Shown: positions 17,278 to 25,284 of the stretch, in pieces
Numbering within the stretch: position 1 is the first letter of the stretch
How the letters are laid out: each line of letters starts with the position of its first letter
Assembly (NCBI GenBank): GCA_002435955.1
Contig: DIWZ01000024.1
Span: forward strand, 20,091 to 84,090
Reading direction: 5' to 3'
Source of the DNA: Pelobacter sp. UBA6093
GTDB taxonomy: Bacteria > Desulfobacterota > Desulfuromonadia > Desulfuromonadales > Syntrophotaleaceae
DNA: 64,000 nucleotides
Made by a program: the position numbers and the translations under genes
The notes under the pieces: model-generated
Database searches by the model: none
The model's input: the letters and a program-made list of their open reading frames with translations, nothing else
Told to the model about the DNA's origin: nothing

Positions 17278-17340
17278 TCGAGCAAGATACAACGAGCGGC
17301 CTGACGCTGCAACCGTAAATGCCAGGAGTTACTTTTAAAA

Positions 17341-17378
17341 TCCCCCGACTTAGGGTTTTGTGTCGGGGGATTTTTTTT
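17341..17378 (+). terminator. Factor-independent terminator after the FAS1 gene
   Basis: TCCCCCGAC pairs perfectly with GTCGGGGGA around a 12-base loop and is followed by an eight-base T-run. It ends transcription of the FAS1 gene. Confidence 0.9.
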
Positions 17379-17429
17379 GCCACAACCCGATCATATGGAT
17401 TTTTTTTGGGTAAAATGTAATCATATGAT

Positions 17430-17444
17430 TGAAAATCATTTTCA
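17430..17444. promoter_or_regulatory. Fur/PerR-type 7-1-7 palindrome
   Basis: TGAAAATCATTTTCA is a perfect 7-1-7 inverted repeat, two symmetric changes away from the Fur-family core TGATAATnATTATCA. It is AT-rich, lies in the likely promoter of the ferritin-like gene and so predicts iron- or peroxide-dependent control. Confidence 0.6.
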
Positions 17445-17594
17445 ATAATACCGGCTATCTGTCGGATGTCCCTGATTCAGGCATCGGAACTGATTTCCCG
17501 ATGTCCGGCAGTGTGTCCTTAAGTCGAAGGGTGTCCTTCCCCGAAATAAACCCCAGGGGAAGCGCGGCAGGGCTTCTTCGCAAAGGAGTCAAAC

Positions 17595-18104
17595 ATGAAT
17601 ATTTTCGAGTTTGCCTTGCAGATGGAAACAGAGGCCTCCGAGGTTTACGCAGACCTGGCTCGGAAGGTGGTCGAGAAAGGCCCGAAACGCATATTTACCG
17701 ATCTGGCTTCGGACCATATGGACCAGCGGCGGTCCATTGAGCGCATGCGAGCTGCCTGCGGAAAGTCGTCCGGCCTGAACCGGCAGAATCTGGAAGAGGG
17801 CGCCATTCCCTGGCACCGACAACCGCCGGGGATCGCCATGATGGCTGATGTCGATGATGAGGAGGCGTACCGTCTGGCCTTGGAGCTGGAGGAAGAGGAG
17901 TTCCATTGCTATGAGGAACTGCTGGAGCATTCGCGAGCCAAGGAGGCGAAGCGGATCCTGCAGCAGATCACCGAAGAGGAGGGACGACTTCTTGACCAGT
18001 ACCGGGAGCTTTATGACTTCATCAACGCACCCAACCAGTATCTGGCCTGGGGCGAGTTCAGCAACCTGGATGAATACCATCAGTTCGGTCGGGATGTTGA
18101 TTAA
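17595..18104 (+). CDS. Ferritin-like / rubrerythrin-related diiron protein
   Basis: A 169-residue, almost wholly alpha-helical protein of the ferritin-like superfamily. Helix 1 carries ALQMETEASEVYADLA with the metal-ligand glutamate pattern, helix 2 has ASDHMDQRRSIERM, and helix 3 has LELEEEEFHCYEELL with an ExxH-like motif; EEGRLLDQY follows in helix 4. This spacing is typical of COG1633-type diiron proteins that reduce peroxide or sequester iron. There is no C-terminal rubredoxin domain. AAAGGAG precedes the ATG. A Fur/PerR-type operator upstream fits control by iron or peroxide. Whether it is an oxidase, reductase or storage protein cannot be told from the sequence. Confidence 0.75.
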   Translation: MNIFEFALQMETEASEVYADLARKVVEKGPKRIFTDLASDHMDQRRSIERMRAACGKSSGLNRQNLEEGAIPWHRQPPGIAMMADVDDEEAYRLALELEEEEFHCYEELLEHSRAKEAKRILQQITEEEGRLLDQYRELYDFINAPNQYLAWGEFSNLDEYHQFGRDVD

Positions 18105-18163
18105 GCCAGTGTCTGTCCTGGAAAGATGCGTTTCTGTCTGTTGGTAACAAAACAGAGCTAAAA

Positions 18164-18220
18164 AACATCAAGCCCCGTAAGGATCCATAAATGGTCTGCG
18201 CGGGGCTTGATGTTAATTTT
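18164..18220. terminator. Bidirectional terminator-like hairpin
   Basis: AACATCAAGCCCCG at 18164-18177 pairs with CGGGGCTTGATGTT at 18201-18214, 14 perfect base pairs around a 23-base loop, with A-rich and T-rich flanks. It sits between the convergent ferritin-like gene and cpoB and may end both. Confidence 0.85.
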
Positions 18221-18309
18221 AAATTTTAGATTAATGAGACTCTGAAAAACTGCAGGATCTTTTCAATATCCAGAGCAAACGGCCCGCTGAAGGCAGTCTC
18301 TTTATATGG

Positions 18310-19110
18310 CTACTTGCCCAGAGTTTTAAGCCGCTGCTTGGCGGTGGCGGCTTCGTCGGACAAGGGGAAACTCTTGGTCAGTTTTTCCAGGATCGCACGC
18401 GCGCTTTGGCGGTCGCCCAGTTGCTCGAAGGTCAGCGCTTGTTTGAGATAGGCGGAGGCGGCTTTGGGATGATCGCCGTAGCGGCGGATGACTTCCTCGA
18501 ATTGCAGGATGGCTTTTTCATATTCCTTTTCGCCGAGATACGATTCCCCTATCCAGTAGGCCGCGTTCGGTGCCAAGGCATGGCTCGGATTTTTTTGCAG
18601 AAAGCTTTCCAGCTGTTTGCGGCCGTTGGCGTACTGCTGTTGTTTGCGGATCAAGTCCACGGCTTGCAAATAGATGGTTTCAGGCTGTGTCGGTGTCGCT
18701 GCAGCGGCCTGGGTTGCAGGGGCGGTGCGGGTGGTACCTGCGGACAATTGTGTTTCCAGGGCGTTGATGCGCAGCCCAAGATCGTCGCGGATCAAGGCCA
18801 GTTCTTCCTGTGACTCATTGCGCTGTCGGTCAAGATCGGAGAAGCGGCCGCTGATGCTCTGAAGTTCAAGCCGCAGGTTGTCCAGATCCGCTTGGGTTTT
18901 CGCCTGTTGTTGGGTCAGGGTATCCAGGCGTTGGCGGGTTTGTCCGACCCGGTCGGATTGCAGGGAGGCAAGGTCCCGTTCAGTAGCGGCCAGACGGCGT
19001 TTCATTTCAGTCAGGTCGCGGCTCATGGCCAATTCCTGCTGGGAGGCAAGGCAGCCTGTCAGCATGGCCTGCAGTGCCAGGAACAACACAACGGTTTTAA
19101 CGTTTTTCAT
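18310..19110 (-). CDS. cpoB: Tol-Pal system protein CpoB/YbgF, lipid-anchored form
   Basis: A 266-residue envelope protein acting with Tol-Pal in outer-membrane constriction and, in Escherichia coli, in coordination with peptidoglycan synthesis. It has a lipoprotein signal peptide with lipobox LTGC (Cys 20), a coiled coil of about 25-110 rich in Leu, Gln, Arg and Asp, a short Ala/Thr/Pro linker, and C-terminal TPR repeats (about 145-262) with the usual NAAYWIGESYLGEKEYEKAI pattern. The E. coli protein is soluble and periplasmic; here the lipobox predicts a lipid anchor, common in deltaproteobacteria. It lies directly downstream of pal on the same strand, as in the standard tol-pal order. Confidence 0.9.
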   Translation of the reverse strand: MKNVKTVVLFLALQAMLTGCLASQQELAMSRDLTEMKRRLAATERDLASLQSDRVGQTRQRLDTLTQQQAKTQADLDNLRLELQSISGRFSDLDRQRNESQEELALIRDDLGLRINALETQLSAGTTRTAPATQAAAATPTQPETIYLQAVDLIRKQQQYANGRKQLESFLQKNPSHALAPNAAYWIGESYLGEKEYEKAILQFEEVIRRYGDHPKAASAYLKQALTFEQLGDRQSARAILEKLTKSFPLSDEAATAKQRLKTLGK

Positions 19111-19179
19111 GACAATCGATCCTCATTTTTTGAGGGTGGCGGGTCGGCCTGGCCGACCCGCCATGGACAAAATTCTCGA

Positions 19180-19743
19180 TCAGGGCATGACTTTGAATTC
19201 GGCACGCCGGTTCATGGCGAAGGCGGCTTCGGTCTGGGCCGGGTCGAGAGGCATTTCCTCACCGTAGGAAATAACGCTCAGGCGATCCGCGGCGATTCCC
19301 ATGGATTCAAGGTACTTCTGGGTAGCCAGGGCACGACGCTCACCCAGGGCCAGGTTGTATTCATCCGAACCACGCTCGTCGCAGTAACCTTCGATGCGCA
19401 CTTTCAGGTCGGAGTTGGTTTTGAGATAGTTTGCGTTGTTGACCAGAATGGCCTGCGCCTCGGGGCTCAGGTCGTAACGGTCATAGTTGAAGTAGATGCG
19501 TTCCAGGGAAGAAACGGCTTGAGGCGTTGACATGGCGCTTTCATCACCAATCATGCTTTCGCCAACACCAGTCTCACCAGCGCCCATCTCTTCAACACCC
19601 TGAGCAGTCTGCATTGCGCCTGCCTGATCCTCTCCTGCTGCGGTTGTTGCGGCCGGTTTTTTGGCACAGCCTACCGCCAGCATGGCAGCAAAGACCACCA
19701 TCAACAACACCTGCATCGAAATCCGAATACCTCCGCGTTTCAT
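19180..19743 (-). CDS. pal: Peptidoglycan-associated lipoprotein Pal
   Basis: A 187-residue outer-membrane lipoprotein that ties the outer membrane to peptidoglycan and to TolB. The lipobox is LAVGC (Cys 26). A Gly/Glu/Ala-rich linker follows, then an OmpA-like domain (about 80-187) starting with IYFNYDRYDLSPEAQ and containing the peptidoglycan-binding core GYCDERGSDEYNLALGERRA. ATG 19743 has GGAG nine bases upstream; a longer in-frame start at 19785 lacks one and would disturb the signal peptide. The gene stands 164 bp behind tolB with a hairpin terminator between them, so it may have its own promoter or be partly uncoupled. Confidence 0.95.
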   Translation of the reverse strand: MKRGGIRISMQVLLMVVFAAMLAVGCAKKPAATTAAGEDQAGAMQTAQGVEEMGAGETGVGESMIGDESAMSTPQAVSSLERIYFNYDRYDLSPEAQAILVNNANYLKTNSDLKVRIEGYCDERGSDEYNLALGERRALATQKYLESMGIAADRLSVISYGEEMPLDPAQTEAAFAMNRRAEFKVMP

Positions 19744-19780
19744 GGTTTTGCTCCTTTTACATTGACAAATGGGGTTGAAG

Positions 19781-19811
19781 AACAAAAAACAACTTCGGGG
19801 ACATCCCGAAG
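19781..19811 (-). terminator. Hairpin terminator between tolB and pal
   Basis: On the minus strand CTTCGGG pairs with CCCGAAG around a five-base loop, followed by TTGTTTTTTG. It comes after tolB (stop at 19908) and 38 bases before the pal start, so it could attenuate transcription into pal-cpoB. Confidence 0.7.
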
Positions 19812-19907
19812 AGCTGAACTATGGGTTGATTAAAAAGGTCATATTTTTCAGAACGGGCCCATTATACTTAAGTGCATAAAAAAAAAATAGAGGGAATCGT
19901 ATGCGCC

Positions 19908-21200
19908 TCAGCGTTGGCGGGACCATGCCGGATGCTGACTTTGTCCGCCCGAGGAGGAGATCCTCTGTATCCCGGTGCCGTCGGCCCGCATGATGTAGAT
20001 ACCCCTGCCACCATGCTGATCGGATGAGTATACCAGAAACCTTGCGTCCGGGCTCCAGCGCGGATGTTCCTTGTTGCCGGGGCCGAATGTCAGGCGGCGT
20101 TCGTCGGTACCGTCAGGCTTGATGGTATAGATATCGAACACGCTGCCTTCCTGCCGGGTAAAGGCGATGCGGTCGCCCTCCGGGCTCCAGGCCGGGGTGG
20201 CGTAGTACTTGCCGTTGCCGCTGATCCGCCTGGTCTGGCCGCTGAGCAGATCCATAACGAAAAGATGCGGATTACCCTGGCGGTCGGAGACAAAAACGAT
20301 GCGGTCGCCGGCCGGACTCCAGCTCGGGTCGACATCGATACCCCAGTGGTTGGTAAGCCGGCGCCGCTTACTGCCGTCGGTACCCAGAAGCATCAGTTCC
20401 GGATTCCCGCTACCCGATTGGGTTAATGCAATTTCACGCCCATCCGGTCTGTAACGTGCGGAAATATTCAAGCCCTTTTGAGAAGACAAGCGGGCTTCCT
20501 GGCCTGTTCCCAGATCTTTGCGATAGAGGTCGGGATTGCCGGGGCGATACGAAGTAAAAGTAACTTCCCGGCCATTGGGTGAAAAATCAGGATTGAGGAC
20601 AATGGAACGATGGTCCGTCAGGCGCAACGAATTGGCACCATCGGAATCCATCAGGTAGAGTTCTTTATGACCGGTGCGATTGTCGATGTAGGCGATACGC
20701 GAGCTGAACGGGCCTTCCTTGCCGGTAACGCTTTTGAGGATCTGATCGACGAATTTATGCGCCATGGTGCGCACGTCCTCCTGGGTCCCGGAGTAACTCC
20801 GTCCGGTGAGCAGTCGCCTGTGAACAACGTCGTACAGCCGGAATTCGACCAGCAGTCGACCTCCCTGCATGCGATAGCCGCCCTTGATCAGTATCTCGGT
20901 CCCCAGCAGGCTCCACTGATTGAAATCGACCTGGGTGCTGGTCAGACCCGGGCGCCGGGCATCGTCCAGAAACGATGCGGGGTCGAGCTGGCGAAACAGG
21001 CCCGACATGTCGAGGTCATGGCTTACGACCTCGCGCAATTCCCTGGCCACGGCGGGCAACGGGAGCCCGGAAAGAGGTAGCAGCTCAGTGTTGGCTACAG
21101 CGATGGACTGCTGGCCGGGGGCACGAACCTCTATCTGTGCCATGGCGGCGGTCGCCGACAGGCAGAGCAGGGCGAACAACAGGGTTACGAGACGGCGCAT
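19908..21200 (-). CDS. tolB: Tol-Pal system beta-propeller protein TolB
   Basis: TolB is a periplasmic protein linking Pal with the inner-membrane TolQRA motor. The 430-residue product is the same length as E. coli TolB. It has a signal peptide (1-21, ending AMA), an N-terminal alpha/beta domain (about 30-150) and a six-bladed propeller with repeated DG-type strands, such as PDFSPNGREVTFTSYRPGNP and PSWSPAGDRIVFVSDRQGNP. ATG 21200 is chosen because the signal peptide starts there; longer upstream frame has no support. It begins four bases after the tolA-like stop codon, which indicates co-transcription and perhaps coupled translation. Confidence 0.96.
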   Translation of the reverse strand: MRRLVTLLFALLCLSATAAMAQIEVRAPGQQSIAVANTELLPLSGLPLPAVARELREVVSHDLDMSGLFRQLDPASFLDDARRPGLTSTQVDFNQWSLLGTEILIKGGYRMQGGRLLVEFRLYDVVHRRLLTGRSYSGTQEDVRTMAHKFVDQILKSVTGKEGPFSSRIAYIDNRTGHKELYLMDSDGANSLRLTDHRSIVLNPDFSPNGREVTFTSYRPGNPDLYRKDLGTGQEARLSSQKGLNISARYRPDGREIALTQSGSGNPELMLLGTDGSKRRRLTNHWGIDVDPSWSPAGDRIVFVSDRQGNPHLFVMDLLSGQTRRISGNGKYYATPAWSPEGDRIAFTRQEGSVFDIYTIKPDGTDERRLTFGPGNKEHPRWSPDARFLVYSSDQHGGRGIYIMRADGTGIQRISSSGGQSQHPAWSRQR

Positions 21201-21204
21201 AATG

Positions 21205-22077
21205 TTAATCCATAAGGTCTTTGAGGTTGAAAACAACATCGAACTGCAATGTCCTGCCGGGTTTGAAAGGCAGGGTCTTGGTCTTAAGGATAGTCTTTTT
21301 GAGCGAATCGTCAAAGGCCGCATCGCCAGAAGAATCGATGAACCGGTAGTTGGTCAGGGTGCCGTCGGCACTGTAAGTCACCTGCACGGTAGCCTGAAGG
21401 TCGCGACGTGTGACCTGGTATTTGGACAGGCTCCAGTTTTCTTTGTAAAATGCCTGCAGCCAGGTTTGCTGGTCCACGCCGATTTCATCACCGGTACCAT
21501 CCGGCATGCCCAGGGGGGCGCCGGAGCCGCTGCCGGAGGTATCATCGCCTGACAGTGCGGCAATTTTGCCTTTTAAGGCGGCCAGTTCCTGCGCTCGTTG
21601 CTGGCTCTGGCGCATAGCGGCCATTTTTTCCTGGACGCTCTGGTAGCCGCTTGGGGCAGAATCGGATGGCTTGGCGTCCTGTTTGGCGGGTTTTAGGCCC
21701 GGTTTTGTAGAGGTCGGCTGTGGCGTAGCGGTCGGTTGTGGCGTAGTCGGTTTGCTGGCAACCTGCGTTGGTTTTGATTCGCTGGGCTTCGGTTCAGGTG
21801 CCGGCTGAGGTGTGGGTTGCGACACCTGGGCGGGCGCTGTGGGTTTGGCCGCAGCTTTGGCTTTGGGGGCAGGCCCGCCGTCAGGGCGTCCGGCCTGGGG
21901 GTTGAGAACCGGCATTTTGGTCAGATCCACGTAATAGACCGGGCGTCGTTCGTGCTGTTTTCCACCGGAAAGAACCCCGGAAAACAGCACGAACACCAGC
22001 ATATGCAGGGCAAGGGAAATGGCCAGCAACCAAAACAGATTCGGTTCATTACGGGGTGGAAACGATGGTGTTGTCAC
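21205..22077 (-). CDS. tolA: TonB/TolA-family energy transducer (TolA-like)
   Basis: A 290-residue inner-membrane-anchored protein. An N-terminal membrane anchor (about 15-37, LFWLLAISLALHMLVFVLF) is followed by a long periplasmic region rich in Pro, Lys, Thr, Ala and Gln, and a C-terminal domain (about 205-290) ending in ATVQVTYSADG and DVVFNLKD, typical of the TonB C-terminal fold. Such proteins connect the proton-driven TolQR motor to outer-membrane partners. Start codon is uncertain: no ATG is in place after tolR; GTG at 22077 preceded by AAAGG is the best choice. Position between tolR and tolB supports TolA function, while the C-terminal fold resembles TonB. Confidence 0.85.
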   Translation of the reverse strand: MTTPSFPPRNEPNLFWLLAISLALHMLVFVLFSGVLSGGKQHERRPVYYVDLTKMPVLNPQAGRPDGGPAPKAKAAAKPTAPAQVSQPTPQPAPEPKPSESKPTQVASKPTTPQPTATPQPTSTKPGLKPAKQDAKPSDSAPSGYQSVQEKMAAMRQSQQRAQELAALKGKIAALSGDDTSGSGSGAPLGMPDGTGDEIGVDQQTWLQAFYKENWSLSKYQVTRRDLQATVQVTYSADGTLTNYRFIDSSGDAAFDDSLKKTILKTKTLPFKPGRTLQFDVVFNLKDLMD

Positions 22078-22120
22078 AGTCGTATCGGCCTTTGCGGCAT
22101 GGTGAGGTATGTTAATGCGG

Positions 22121-22555
22121 TCAATGGTTTTTGGCCGGTTCCGGCGGTTGCGAAACCATGCCCAGTCTGTCGATGCCGGCTCCCTTGATGGCGGCCATGA
22201 CCTGCACGACTTTGCCGTAAGCAACATCACGGTCGGCCTGCAGAAGGACTTCCTTGTCCTTCCGGCCTTCCATGATCTGGCGCAGCACCGGCATCAGCTT
22301 GTCGGGGCCGGGAATACGGGTCTTGCCAATGGAGATGGCCCCGTCCTTCTCGACAGTTACCACCAGTGGTTCTTTGCCCGCGGTCAGCCCGGGGGCATCG
22401 GATACTTCCGGCAGATTGACTTCCACGCCCTGCTCGAGCATCGGCGCCGTTACCATGAAGATGATCAGCAGGACCAGCATGACGTCGACCAACGGGGTGA
22501 CGTTGATTTGCGACAAAGTGGAGCGTGATGATCCGTTGCGTTGGCCTACTTCCAT
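22121..22555 (-). CDS. tolR: TolR / ExbD-family motor protein
   Basis: A 144-residue inner-membrane protein with one membrane helix (about 20-42) carrying the functional Asp in NVTPLVDVMLVLLIIFMV; this Asp (D24) is essential for proton flow in the family. The periplasmic part contains VNLPEV and the VTVEKDG repeat motif of ExbD/TolR. TolR works with TolQ as the proton-driven motor of the Tol system. It begins one base after the tolQ stop codon, and the ATG lies behind AGGAGC. Downstream the tolA-like gene follows after about 43 bp. Confidence 0.95.
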   Translation of the reverse strand: MEVGQRNGSSRSTLSQINVTPLVDVMLVLLIIFMVTAPMLEQGVEVNLPEVSDAPGLTAGKEPLVVTVEKDGAISIGKTRIPGPDKLMPVLRQIMEGRKDKEVLLQADRDVAYGKVVQVMAAIKGAGIDRLGMVSQPPEPAKNH

Positions 22556-22556
22556 G

Positions 22557-23228
22557 TCAGCTCCTTCGCAGCATGCGGCCGACGATATTGAGGAATTCCT
22601 GGCAGAAGCTGTCCATGTCGCCGGTCAGGACATTGACCTTACTGACAAAGTGGTTGTAAGCCACAACCGCGGGGATGGCGGCTACCAGGCCGATGGCGGT
22701 GGCGACCAGAGCCTCGGAAATCCCGGGGGCAACGACCGCCAGCGAGGCGCTGCCGGTTTTTCCAATGCCGATAAACGAGTCCATGATCCCCCACACGGTA
22801 CCGAACAGGCCGATGAACGGCGCGGTGGAACCGGTAGTCGCCAGAAACGGCAGATACCGTTCCAGTCGCTGGGTTTCCTGGTTTGTGGCGCGCCGCAAGG
22901 CCCGGGCGACATTGTCCGCCTGACCCAATTCCGCACTGAACAGGGCCGGTTCCTCGCTGGTGGTTTCGCGCTGGTTGCGCATCAGCTCCTGATAACCGTC
23001 CCGGAACAGCACCGCCGTCGGGGCATGAGGGAAATCTTTCAGGCTTTTGCTGATGGCGTCCAGTCGACGCTTGTTCCAGAAAAATTGCTGAAACCGCTGC
23101 GAGTCGCCAATCGCGCCATAGATGACCCGGAACTTCAGAAAAATGATAGCCCAGGAAAGCAGGGAAAAACCGATAAGTATCAGCAGGACCAGTTTAACCA
23201 CCAGTCCGGCGTCGGCAATCAGTTCCAA
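22557..23228 (-). CDS. tolQ: TolQ / MotA-ExbB-family proton channel subunit
   Basis: A 223-residue inner-membrane protein with three membrane segments (about 8-30, 133-155, 165-190). It carries the conserved region TTGSTAPFIGLFGTVWGIM and the GISEALVATAIGLVAAIPAVVAYN stretch of TolQ/ExbB, in which a Thr and Pro line the proton path. The start codon is an unusual TTG, placed seven bases behind GGAGG; no ATG fits. It is the first gene of the tolQRAB set. The TTG start could set low expression of the motor relative to TolR. Confidence 0.95.
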   Translation of the reverse strand: MELIADAGLVVKLVLLILIGFSLLSWAIIFLKFRVIYGAIGDSQRFQQFFWNKRRLDAISKSLKDFPHAPTAVLFRDGYQELMRNQRETTSEEPALFSAELGQADNVARALRRATNQETQRLERYLPFLATTGSTAPFIGLFGTVWGIMDSFIGIGKTGSASLAVVAPGISEALVATAIGLVAAIPAVVAYNHFVSKVNVLTGDMDSFCQEFLNIVGRMLRRS

Positions 23229-23422
23229 GATGTTACCTCCATATGTAGGGACGAAATCCGAAAAGTGCTTCCGTAAAAGAGTTTACACCGAAAACGCGTA
23301 GATTATTCCTGAACCTTCAATCCAAGTCAACTGGCATCAGCACAATGTCCAGTGTGCGTGACCACGGACTTGTGTCTCCCGGCTGAACCGGTATGCTCAT
23401 AGTAAATAGCAAGGAGGATGCC

Positions 23423-24634
23423 ATGCTATCATTGGCACAAATCCGGGAGGCTGCAACTGTGCTGCAGGGCAAGTTCCGTCGTACGGAGCTGATTCACTCC
23501 CAGTTTTTTTCTCAGCTGATTGGTACGCCGGTCTATTTCAAGTGTGAGAACCTGCAGCGCTCCGGTTCGTTCAAGGTGCGCGGGGCTTGTAATTTCATGA
23601 GTCGACAGTCAGCGAGTCATCTTGCGGCGGGGGTTGTAACCGCTTCCGCCGGCAATCATGCCCAGGGAGTGGCCCTTTCTGCATCGCGCATGGGGGTGAC
23701 GGCTACGGTGGTTATGCCGGAAAACACGCCGCTGGTCAAAGTGCAGGCCACCCGAGGGTACGGGGCTCGAGTATTATTGCGCGGTGCAGTGTTTGACGAG
23801 GCCCTGGAGGAGGCCCTGCGTCTGGAAAAATCACAAGGTCTGCTTTACGTGCCGGCGTTTGACGATTTATTGATCATGGCCGGACAGGGGACGGTGGGGC
23901 TGGAGATCGTCGAAGATCTGCCCGATGTCGATACGGTATTGGTGCCTGTCGGCGGCGGGGGCCTGGTTGCAGGGGTGGCAACCGCCATCAAGGCGCTCAG
24001 GCCTGCCGCGCAAATCATCGGAGTGGAGGCCGAGATGGCAGCCGCGGCTCTGGCCTCGCGCCGTCAGGGGCGCATCGTCAGATTGCCTGGTGCCCATTCG
24101 CTGGCCGACGGCATTGCCCTTAAGTGTATCGGCGAGCAAACCTTCCCGATTATTGAATCCTTGGTCGACGAGCTGGTGACGGTCAGTGAAGAAGAGATTG
24201 CACAGGCTATCGTCGAGCTCATGGAAAAGACCCATCTGGTGGTAGAAGGTGCCGGCGCTGTCGGGGTGGCGGCCTTGCTGCATGCCGCGCGTCCACTGGT
24301 ACGCGGGCACACCGTTTGTTTGTTGTCGGGAGGCAACATCGATGTGCAGACCATTGCCAAGGTGGTAGACCGAGGGCTGGTGGCGGCCGGTCGTTATCTC
24401 AAACTACGGGTAGAACTCAACGATGCACCGGGAGCTTTGGGACGCTTGGCGCTTTTACTGGGCCAATGCCGTGCCAATATCTATCGTGTCAGCCATGACC
24501 GGCATCATATCGATGTCCCGATGGGGCGGGCCGAGGTTCATCTGGAACTGGAGACCCGCGGGCCGGAGCATGTCCGGGAGATCCTGGCTGCGCTTGAAAA
24601 GGCTGCCTACCGGGTGGTGGGTGTGGATAGCTGA
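23423..24634 (+). CDS. ilvA: Threonine ammonia-lyase (dehydratase) with C-terminal ACT domain
   Basis: A 403-residue PLP enzyme that converts threonine to 2-oxobutyrate, the first step of isoleucine biosynthesis, and can deaminate serine. The PLP lysine is in RSGSFKVRGA (K51); SAGNHAQGVA and the glycine-rich VGGGGLVAG phosphate loop follow. The C-terminal ACT domain (about 325-403, LKLRVELNDAPGALGRL) allows allosteric control. At 403 residues it is the short type, closer to the TdcB-like ACT form than to E. coli IlvA with two ACT-like regions. AAGGAGG fixes ATG 23423. It stands alone, divergent from tolQ, and overlaps the downstream convergent transferase gene by 28 bp. Confidence 0.93.
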   Translation: MLSLAQIREAATVLQGKFRRTELIHSQFFSQLIGTPVYFKCENLQRSGSFKVRGACNFMSRQSASHLAAGVVTASAGNHAQGVALSASRMGVTATVVMPENTPLVKVQATRGYGARVLLRGAVFDEALEEALRLEKSQGLLYVPAFDDLLIMAGQGTVGLEIVEDLPDVDTVLVPVGGGGLVAGVATAIKALRPAAQIIGVEAEMAAAALASRRQGRIVRLPGAHSLADGIALKCIGEQTFPIIESLVDELVTVSEEEIAQAIVELMEKTHLVVEGAGAVGVAALLHAARPLVRGHTVCLLSGGNIDVQTIAKVVDRGLVAAGRYLKLRVELNDAPGALGRLALLLGQCRANIYRVSHDRHHIDVPMGRAEVHLELETRGPEHVREILAALEKAAYRVVGVDS

Positions 24635-25284
24635 GCGGGCATTGACCCGGCAAGCAGTTGGGACGCCAACCGGGCAGTGGCGCTGGCAGGCGACCGCCGT
24701 ATGAGTTGTCGCAGACTGGCGACATCGTCCACATCGTGCCACCCGGGTAGTTCCTGACATTTCAACTGTAGCTCTGCCAGTTTTCTGCGGGTGGCGGATA
24801 GCACCTCTCCGGTACTCCAGGGGATGTTTGTGAATAGCGCCGGGGCGGGTTGGCGCAGGCCGATAAGGACATAACCGCCGTCGGTTGCCGGCGCCAGAAC
24901 CACATCGTGTCTGGCCAATGCGCAAAATGCCTGCCGGATGAGGGACACCGGCAGGTCAGGGCTGTCGGAGCCGATGATCACCACCTGTTGCGCCCCGTCG
25001 GCAAACCGGGAGGCAAAAGCCTGCGTCAGGCGTTCACCGAGGTGGTCGCCGGTCTGCTCCGCCAGATGCACATCAGGGAAAGCCCGGCTGAAGAATTGAC
25101 GCTGTCCCTGGTAAAACAGCCAGGCGCACCAGTCCTCCTGCTCTGCCAGACGCACGGTTTCCCGCAGGCAGCAGTGATACAGACGGGCGGCCTGTGCAGG
25201 TGTCAGCGGCGGGCAGAGCCGGGTTTTCACCCGACCCGGCAGCGGCTGTTTGGCAAAGATCCCCAGGACCGCACGGTTGTTCAT
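24607..25284 (-). CDS. TIGR04282/DUF2064-type glycosyltransferase-like protein
   Basis: A 225-residue protein with a GT-A-like fold. It begins VLGIFAKQPLPGRVKTRL, the hallmark of TIGR04282, and has GSDSPDLP and APATDGGYVLIGL, which match the nucleotide- and metal-binding loops of the GT-A class. Family members occur near arsenosugar or tRNA-modification genes, but most are uncharacterised. The start at ATG 25284 overlaps the folE2 stop codon by four bases, so it is cotranscribed with queC-folE2. A role in the queuosine pathway or another nucleotide-sugar step is inference from context only. Confidence 0.8.
   Translation of the reverse strand: MNNRAVLGIFAKQPLPGRVKTRLCPPLTPAQAARLYHCCLRETVRLAEQEDWCAWLFYQGQRQFFSRAFPDVHLAEQTGDHLGERLTQAFASRFADGAQQVVIIGSDSPDLPVSLIRQAFCALARHDVVLAPATDGGYVLIGLRQPAPALFTNIPWSTGEVLSATRRKLAELQLKCQELPGWHDVDDVASLRQLIRRSPASATARLASQLLAGSMPAQLSTPTTR

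Larger units (their letters stand above)
17278..17594. other. Terminator and regulated promoter region before the ferritin-like gene
   Basis: The 317-bp gap holds a factor-independent terminator for the FAS1 gene and, 150 bp before the ferritin-like gene, a Fur-type palindrome (both listed separately). The stretch from 17385 to 17450 is clearly AT-rich. No small gene is supported. Confidence 0.5.

Noticed and set aside
19761..19766. TTGACA hexamer on the plus strand near pal
   Set aside because: It points toward no gene on that strand and has no matching -10 at the right distance.
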